DNA from: an uncultured Flammeovirgaceae bacterium
GTDB taxonomy: Bacteria; Bacteroidota; Bacteroidia; Cytophagales; Cyclobacteriaceae
NCBI GenBank assembly: GCA_946886805.1
Contig: CAMPJM010000078.1
Location: 1 to 11,918, forward strand
DNA: 11,918 nt
Reading direction: 5' to 3'
Shown: in pieces, positions 7,636 through 11,918 of the stretch
How the letters are laid out: each line of letters opens with the position of its first letter
How positions within the stretch are numbered: the stretch's first letter is position 1
The notes under the pieces: generated by a model
What the model was told of the DNA's origin: nothing
Database searches by the model: none
What the model saw: the letters and a program-made list of their open reading frames with translations, nothing else
Program-made: the position numbers and the translations under genes

Positions 7636-7658
7636 AAAGAAGGATTAAAACCTTCTTT
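7636..7658 (-). terminator. Possible weak terminator/stem-loop at the CHASE2 gene end
   Basis: AAAGAAGG (7636-7643) and CCTTCTTT (7651-7658) form an 8-bp stem with a 7-nt loop containing the CHASE2 stop codon. Downstream on the minus strand is AT-rich but lacks a clean T-run. It may only attenuate read-through into the FecR-like gene. Confidence 0.35.
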
Positions 7659-8877
7659 TGAAGAGTTCTCGCCGCTCTTCGGCAGAAAACAGATTTTTTA
7701 TAACTCCGTAATAAAATTCCAGAGAGTCACCTGCAAGTAGTATGGCCCCGATAGCAAGTGTGAGATTGAGTTGATATTCAAAAAGGTAAAAAACAACAAT
7801 AACTATCGCAAAAAGCATGAAAACTTCAATTACCTGAATAAGCTTGGTCATGCCATCATACCACTTGGGCAGTCTATGATAAATAAAAGAAAACCATACC
7901 ACATTTAAATAACATAATATAACGCCCCAGATAATTGCTGCTGTATCGCTCATTTTATTAATGAAATCACCTGATAATATCATCGACAGGATATTGGCAT
8001 GAATTACAACTCCAAACATATCGGGATTGGTCTTTCCGGCATAGTTCATATTTAAGGGCGTATAAAATCTATCCTCCCAAGAAGTATCACCAAATGAAGA
8101 GCCCATGTATCCGAAAAGAACAATTTTGTCTTTGATCATCTCGGGTTCAAAATTCCTCTTAAAAACGTCTTCAACATCTATAGTAGGAAAAACATTTGCG
8201 AATTCCCCCGATTCACTCCAAATATTCCCTCTATAATTGATAACCTCATTTTCATTGTCCCTTTCCATAAATGCTTCCGCTTTTTCCGAATCAAAGATTT
8301 CAGCTATTCTAACCGCAAAAGCATTTACAGGCTTTTGATTACTATGATATTCAGTAGCTGTAAAAGACCGACATGTTTTAAACCGCTCCTGATCTTCTGC
8401 ATCTGTTATCAAATTAGCAAACCCTGTGACACTGTGTTTTGTAAACATTGGATGAGAGGTCTCAAGGGTATCGAAGCTATTGGTATTCGAATTAAAATCC
8501 CCCAGCCTGCTTACCATAACCAAATTATCTACATTTGAAAGGGCATTAGCCAATAAACTATCTCCATAGCTGGTTTTGGATGACCTTAAGAAGAAATCGA
8601 GACCTATTACTTTGGGTTCGTAGCTGTTGATAATATTAATTTGCTCAGCAATCCCATCTCTTGACAAATTACCAACATTCACTATTACAATTCTGGTATC
8701 TGCCCCCGGATGTTCCCTCACCCTGGAAAAAACGATATCAGTAAGCTCCATGTCATCCAAAGCGTTTCCTACCGGATCAAGAAAATCAAATCTATGGAGT
8801 AAGTTGAGCATGAACCCTATTATAAAAAATATAAAAACAGTGCCGCCTATAGTATCAATCCAAAATTTTCTATCCAT
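7645..8877 (-). CDS. CHASE2-domain membrane protein without a cytoplasmic output domain
   Basis: CHASE2 is an extracytoplasmic sensory domain normally attached to cyclases, kinases or GGDEF domains. Here one N-terminal membrane segment (about 9-27) is followed by the CHASE2 region (about 60-300), with RIVIVNVGN (62-70), EPKVIGLDFF (87-96), INYRG (213-217), IKDKIVLFGYMG (248-259), a YTPLN element (272-276) and GVVIHANILSMIL (289-301). Three membrane segments follow (about 313-333, 344-366, 370-387), then a short charged tail (SAEERRELFKRRF). The protein ends at 410 residues, where full-length receptors would carry a signalling domain. The FecR-like gene downstream on the same strand suggests the two act together. 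The gene is divergent from meaB over a 125-bp shared promoter region. Signal and partner unknown. Confidence 0.8.
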   Translation of the reverse strand: MDRKFWIDTIGGTVFIFFIIGFMLNLLHRFDFLDPVGNALDDMELTDIVFSRVREHPGADTRIVIVNVGNLSRDGIAEQINIINSYEPKVIGLDFFLRSSKTSYGDSLLANALSNVDNLVMVSRLGDFNSNTNSFDTLETSHPMFTKHSVTGFANLITDAEDQERFKTCRSFTATEYHSNQKPVNAFAVRIAEIFDSEKAEAFMERDNENEVINYRGNIWSESGEFANVFPTIDVEDVFKRNFEPEMIKDKIVLFGYMGSSFGDTSWEDRFYTPLNMNYAGKTNPDMFGVVIHANILSMILSGDFINKMSDTAAIIWGVILCYLNVVWFSFIYHRLPKWYDGMTKLIQVIEVFMLFAIVIVVFYLFEYQLNLTLAIGAILLAGDSLEFYYGVIKNLFSAEERRELFKRRF

Positions 8878-8947
8878 GTTTTTATAAATTCCTAAGTACC
8901 ATTTATTCGGTGGTAAATAAGCAGATATAATATAAATTTTATCAGAA

Positions 8948-8996
8948 AATATTCACATATTAAGGACTTATGTAATATTCCCATATTTTTAACTTA
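8948..8996 (+). promoter_or_regulatory. 26-bp-spaced direct repeat upstream of meaB
   Basis: AATATTCACATATT (8948-8961) recurs as AATATTCCCATATT (8974-8987), one mismatch in 14, with weaker matching on to ACTTA after each. Each core has semi-palindromic ends (AATAT...ATATT). The repeats end a few bases before the meaB ATG, in the promoter region shared with the divergent CHASE2 gene. They could be regulator sites or a short tandem duplication. Confidence 0.4.
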
Positions 8997-9002
8997 TTTT
9001 TT

Positions 9003-10001
9003 ATGTCTTACCAAAGAAGGCGACTTACAATAGAAGAATATAGTGCTGGTGTAATAGCAGGAGATAAAATAATCCTTAGCAGGGCAATCACCTTGTGCGA
9101 AAGCAATCTTGAAGAAGATAGAAAACTTGCCGAAGAGGTATTGGCGGCAATCATTCCTTATTCAGGAAATTCATTGAGAATTGGGATTACCGGGGTTCCC
9201 GGAGTTGGCAAAAGCACTTTTATAGAAAGCTTTGGAAAGCACTTGACCTCCTTAAATAAAAAAACAGCAGTATTGGCCATTGATCCTAGCAGTCAAAAAA
9301 CAAAAGGCAGCATTTTGGGCGACAAAACAAGGATGGAAGCATTAGCGCACGATCCATTGGCCTTTATAAGACCCACAGCTACAGGAACGGCTCTTGGTGG
9401 CGTGGGGAATAAAACCAGGGAAGTAATGCTATTATGTGAAGCAGCCGGGTTCGAAATAATAATCGTTGAAACGGTTGGGGTCGGGCAATCTGAAACAGCA
9501 GTAAAGGGAATGGTAGATTTCTTCCTTCTATTGATGTTGGCTGGAGCTGGAGATGAACTTCAGGGAATGAAGAAGGGTATAATGGAAATGGCAGATGCTA
9601 TTGCGATCAACAAAGCGGATGGAAGCAATATTATGGCAGCAAAAAAAGCCAAAGCAGAATATCAAAATGCTCTTCATCTTTTCCCTGTTCATGAATCTGG
9701 CTGGCAACCAAAGGTGCTAACTTGCTCTGCGGTTCAAAAAGAAGGATTAAAAGCGATTTGGGAACTGATAAGCTCCTATAAAGAAGTAACCTTAAACAAT
9801 GGCTTCTTTCATGAGAATAGAAGGATACAAAATATCCAATGGATGCAGGAAGTAATCAAACAGGACCTGGAATCTCACTTCTTGCAGCACCCCTTGGTAA
9901 AATCAAGATTACCCAAACTGGAAAGTGAGGTCTTAAAAGGAGATTTACCTGCGTTGAATGCAGCGAAAATCCTGTTATCAATTTATAAAGGAGAGAAATA
10001 A
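9003..10001 (+). CDS. meaB: Methylmalonyl-CoA mutase-associated GTPase (G-protein chaperone)
   Basis: MeaB (older name ArgK) is a P-loop GTPase that binds methylmalonyl-CoA mutase, gates adenosylcobalamin loading and protects the enzyme from inactivation. The sequence shows Walker A GVPGVGKST (64-72), the DPSS motif (94-97), the switch region RPTATGTALGGVGNKTRE (123-140), a Walker B-like strand IIIVETVGVGQSE (152-164), the typical FFLLLMLAGAGDELQGMKKGIMEMAD block (173-198), and the guanine-specificity motif NKAD (203-206). The 332 residues are normal length, including the C-terminal dimerisation helices. ATG at 9003 is the only sensible start. It lies on the same strand as mutAB but beyond the CHASE2/FecR pair, so it must be transcribed from its own promoter. 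It converges with the DUF71 operon. Confidence 0.96.
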   Translation: MSYQRRRLTIEEYSAGVIAGDKIILSRAITLCESNLEEDRKLAEEVLAAIIPYSGNSLRIGITGVPGVGKSTFIESFGKHLTSLNKKTAVLAIDPSSQKTKGSILGDKTRMEALAHDPLAFIRPTATGTALGGVGNKTREVMLLCEAAGFEIIIVETVGVGQSETAVKGMVDFFLLLMLAGAGDELQGMKKGIMEMADAIAINKADGSNIMAAKKAKAEYQNALHLFPVHESGWQPKVLTCSAVQKEGLKAIWELISSYKEVTLNNGFFHENRRIQNIQWMQEVIKQDLESHFLQHPLVKSRLPKLESEVLKGDLPALNAAKILLSIYKGEK

Positions 10002-10066
10002 CTTTGTTTCAAAAATTCCCTTGCTGCGTGAATCTTAGCAATTATAAATGAGCCAACATCCTAGCC

Positions 10067-10780
10067 TCATTCAGAAAGAACCTCCTGAAACCAATACTCG
10101 TGCTTCAATTTAACAATCTTTCCACTCTCCTCCTTCTTTAAATCATAGGTCTTTAAAAGTTGCCTTCCAAGAGAGAATTGAATCGGAGCCTTAAAAATTG
10201 GCCCTTCGTATACAAAAGTGTGAAACTCTCCATTTTCTCCACATGGATCGACCAGTTTGTTGATCTCTTCTTTCACTGAACCAAATGGCTTTCCAAGTAC
10301 TGCCTTGGGAAGCATCTCAGCATTAAGGCAACATAAAATGGTATTGAAGCCCAATGATAAAAATTCTTCCACAATATTTTTAGTAGGGATTTTCCAAAGA
10401 GGAAATACCGCCTTTAAATCAACCGTTTCTAACTGCTTCTCGCGGTATTCTTTTAAATCTTGCAGAAAAATATCGCCATACCCAAAAACTTCAACGCCTT
10501 TTTCTCTTTGCCCCATACAAAAGGCTTTAATCATTTTTTCATATTCTTCATGGGAAGTGCCTTTTGCCAAATACAATTTCTCCAAGGGTAATCCTATAGA
10601 GGCTGCCTGCTGGTCAATTAATGCTTCAGGGATTCCGTGCATACCTACTCTTTTAAGCTCTTTATCAAAAGAAGTATGCAGACTCACCACCTCATATTCG
10701 TCAGATTGAAGTAGTTTATATAGTGCTAAGGCCGAATCTTTGCCACCACTCCAGCTAAATGTTACTTTTTGTTTCTTCAA
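10067..10780 (-). CDS. DUF71/COG2102 PP-loop ATPase (diphthine-ammonia ligase family; possible B12 salvage)
   Basis: This 237-residue protein has the ATP-pyrophosphatase P-loop SGGKDSALAL (11-20), the family blocks HGIPEALIDQQAASIGLPL (48-66) and FGYGDIFLQD (99-108), and the C-terminal signature DPCGENGEFHTFVYEGPIF (178-196). Eukaryotic and archaeal members (Dph6) amidate diphthine on elongation factor 2. Bacteria lack diphthamide, and a B12-salvage role has been proposed for the bacterial branch from gene context. The neighbours here agree: a BtuG-like propeller gene upstream in the operon, and meaB/mutAB facing it. I use the TTG at 10780 because a stop lies upstream in frame with no ATG after it, and the next ATG would remove the P-loop. 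The gap to the thioesterase gene is 35 bp. The amide-forming chemistry is inferred from the family; the substrate is unknown. Confidence 0.85.
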   Translation of the reverse strand: MKKQKVTFSWSGGKDSALALYKLLQSDEYEVVSLHTSFDKELKRVGMHGIPEALIDQQAASIGLPLEKLYLAKGTSHEEYEKMIKAFCMGQREKGVEVFGYGDIFLQDLKEYREKQLETVDLKAVFPLWKIPTKNIVEEFLSLGFNTILCCLNAEMLPKAVLGKPFGSVKEEINKLVDPCGENGEFHTFVYEGPIFKAPIQFSLGRQLLKTYDLKKEESGKIVKLKHEYWFQEVLSE

Positions 10781-10815
10781 TTCGCAAAATTTATAGGTTG
10801 AAACCTTTTCTATCT

Positions 10816-11199
10816 CTATATAATAGGCACTGCCTTCTTGTCCTCACCGATTGCAACAAAAGTAAAAATTCCACTAATAGCTCTTTCTACCTTATGTTCA
10901 TACATTTCTTCCACGAAAATCTCAACCTGAACTTTTAAGCTTGTTCTGCCAATGTAAACTATACTTCCAATTAGCTCGACAATTGTTCCAGCGGCAATGG
11001 GCTTTGTAAAATCAATTTTATCAGAAGATACCGTTACCATTTTCATTTTGCTAAAGCGGGTAGCAGTAATAAAAGCTACCTCGTCCATCCAATTAAGCGC
11101 AGTACCTCCAAACAAGGTATCATAATGATTTGTAGTGTTTGGAAATACCGCCTTAACAACTCTGGTTATCGCATGAGTTTTTCTTTCTTCAATTGTCAT
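10816..11199 (-). CDS. Acyl-CoA thioesterase, hotdog fold (YciA/BACH-like)
   Basis: This predicted cytoplasmic thioesterase hydrolyses acyl-CoA to free acid and CoA. The single hotdog domain shows the family signature NHYDTLFGGTALNWMDEVAF (24-43, with Asn24 and Asp39 at the positions expected for the active site), then VTVSSDKIDFTKPIAAG (55-71) and YIGRTSLKVQVEIF (82-95). The 127 residues match the usual single-domain size. I chose ATG 11199: the frame is open further upstream, but that would overlap the end of the preceding gene, whereas this start leaves a 16-bp gap and begins at the expected place in the domain. It lies between the propeller gene and the DUF71 gene on one strand with short gaps, so the three are probably one operon. 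Preferred acyl chain cannot be read from the sequence. Confidence 0.9.
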   Translation of the reverse strand: MTIEERKTHAITRVVKAVFPNTTNHYDTLFGGTALNWMDEVAFITATRFSKMKMVTVSSDKIDFTKPIAAGTIVELIGSIVYIGRTSLKVQVEIFVEEMYEHKVERAISGIFTFVAIGEDKKAVPII

Positions 11200-11215
11200 A
11201 GGTTGCAACGAGCTT

Positions 11216-11918
11216 CTAGTTAAAAACGAAGCCGTTAGGTCCAACACCTGTTTCAAAAGAGCCTAATAAAGCACCTTGGAGATTGTATCGGTAAACAGTA
11301 CCACTTCCTTGAAATCCATTGGCATCACCTAAATATAGCTCGTCATTGTCCATATCATACCCTAAACCGTAAAAACCCGTTGCCTCATCATTGGTAAGTA
11401 GTGGTGTAGTAGGTGCAGATGACGCATTAATATCAATTTCATACACCGACTTTCCTGCATAATAATATATCTTATTCTTTGTCTCATTTGTTACTAACCT
11501 GCCCGCTGGACTTAGCCCTAATTCTATCGTTGCTAGAATAGTTTCAGTTGCAGGATCGATTTGATATAATTTACCGTTATTTGCTCCGTAATCACCTCCA
11601 GTAATTACCCATAAATTTCCGTCAGCACCTTCTACCATTGCGGATGGACTTGCCGAAAGCTTAACTTCATTTTTTTCAAGAGTAATTGGGTCTATTACAC
11701 CAATAGTAGACCCAAAATTATTGGAAAAAAATATTTTATTATTGACGGAGATGATATTTTCAGGACCGTTACCTACTTGTATTGTATCCATTATTTCCAA
11801 AGTAATTAGATCAATTACTGCTATAAACGGTGGCTCTGTCTGTGTAAAATTTTCATCAAACTTTCCCCAGTTTGTTATATATCCCTTATCATTTAGGCTT
11901 GTAAAATATCGCGGGCTA
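11216..11918 (-). CDS. YVTN-type beta-propeller surface protein, partial (BtuG-like candidate)
   Basis: This is the C-terminal 233 residues of a beta-propeller; the N-terminus and any signal or lipobox lie beyond the right edge. The frame stays open to the last base of the window. Repeated blade motifs are visible: GYITNWGKF followed by AVIDLITLEIMDTIQVGNGPE, then IGVIDPITLEKNEV, LWVITGG, LYQIDPATETILATIELGLSPAG, IYYYAGKSVYEIDI, ELYLGDANGFQGSGTVYRYN and GSFETGVGPNGFVFN at the end. This is the YncE/DUF5074 style common on Bacteroidota surfaces. One studied member type is BtuG, the lipoprotein that captures cobalamin for BtuB. The DUF71 gene downstream in the operon and the B12-dependent mutase genes nearby favour that reading, but propellers of this style also serve other roles. 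Propeller fold is secure; B12 binding is inference. Confidence 0.8.
   Translation of the reverse strand, partial: SPRYFTSLNDKGYITNWGKFDENFTQTEPPFIAVIDLITLEIMDTIQVGNGPENIISVNNKIFFSNNFGSTIGVIDPITLEKNEVKLSASPSAMVEGADGNLWVITGGDYGANNGKLYQIDPATETILATIELGLSPAGRLVTNETKNKIYYYAGKSVYEIDINASSAPTTPLLTNDEATGFYGLGYDMDNDELYLGDANGFQGSGTVYRYNLQGALLGSFETGVGPNGFVFN

Noticed and set aside
10021..10041. Hairpin between meaB and the DUF71 gene as a shared terminator
   Set aside because: The TTGCT/AGCAA stem has only 5 bp and no proper T-tract on either strand.
10257..10709. Plus-strand open frame of 150 codons inside the DUF71 gene
   Set aside because: It is antisense to a gene with clear family motifs and shows no domain of its own.
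11200..11256. Longer N-terminus for the thioesterase starting in the propeller gene
   Set aside because: The extra 19 residues precede the normal hotdog start and would overlap the end of the upstream gene; ATG 11199 fits family length and operon spacing.

Overview
The window comes from an AT-rich member of the Bacteroidota, most likely the Cytophagales. The evidence is the DnaA N-terminus, the split two-gene mutase mutA/mutB, Bacteroidota-style surface lipoprotein and propeller genes, and AT-rich leaders without clear Shine-Dalgarno sites. No sequence search was possible, so the lineage is inferred from protein style.

Layout. (1) 1-725, minus: the N-terminal two-thirds of dnaA, running off the left edge. 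(2) 848-2525, minus: a two-gene unit encoding a 5'-nucleotidase/UshA-type enzyme split into a metallophosphatase protein and a separate lipoprotein carrying the C-terminal substrate domain. (3) 2526-2847: a gene-free spacer with two possible RNA hairpins. (4) 2848-6083, plus: mutA and mutB, the two subunits of adenosylcobalamin-dependent methylmalonyl-CoA mutase, overlapping by 4 bp. (5) 6084-6465: a repeat-rich spacer with tandem heptamers, a 15-bp inverted repeat, a perfect 54-bp palindrome and a rho-independent terminator. (6) 6466-8877, minus: a membrane CHASE2 sensor-like protein followed by a secreted FecR-like protein. (7) 9003-10001, plus: meaB, the G-protein chaperone of methylmalonyl-CoA mutase. 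(8) 10067-11918, minus: an apparent operon of a YVTN-type beta-propeller (partial, right edge), a hotdog acyl-CoA thioesterase and a DUF71/COG2102 PP-loop protein.

How they work together. The strongest theme is vitamin B12. mutAB uses adenosylcobalamin and MeaB protects and gates cofactor loading. The converging minus-strand operon carries two families linked to B12 acquisition in Bacteroidota: beta-propeller surface proteins like BtuG, and the bacterial branch of DUF71/COG2102, for which a B12-salvage role has been proposed from gene context. I infer that the right end of the window enters a cobalamin uptake/salvage operon facing its consumer genes. The CHASE2/FecR pair sits between mutAB and meaB with no evident metabolic link.

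The rest is housekeeping. No phage, CRISPR array, transposase, tRNA or rRNA is visible.
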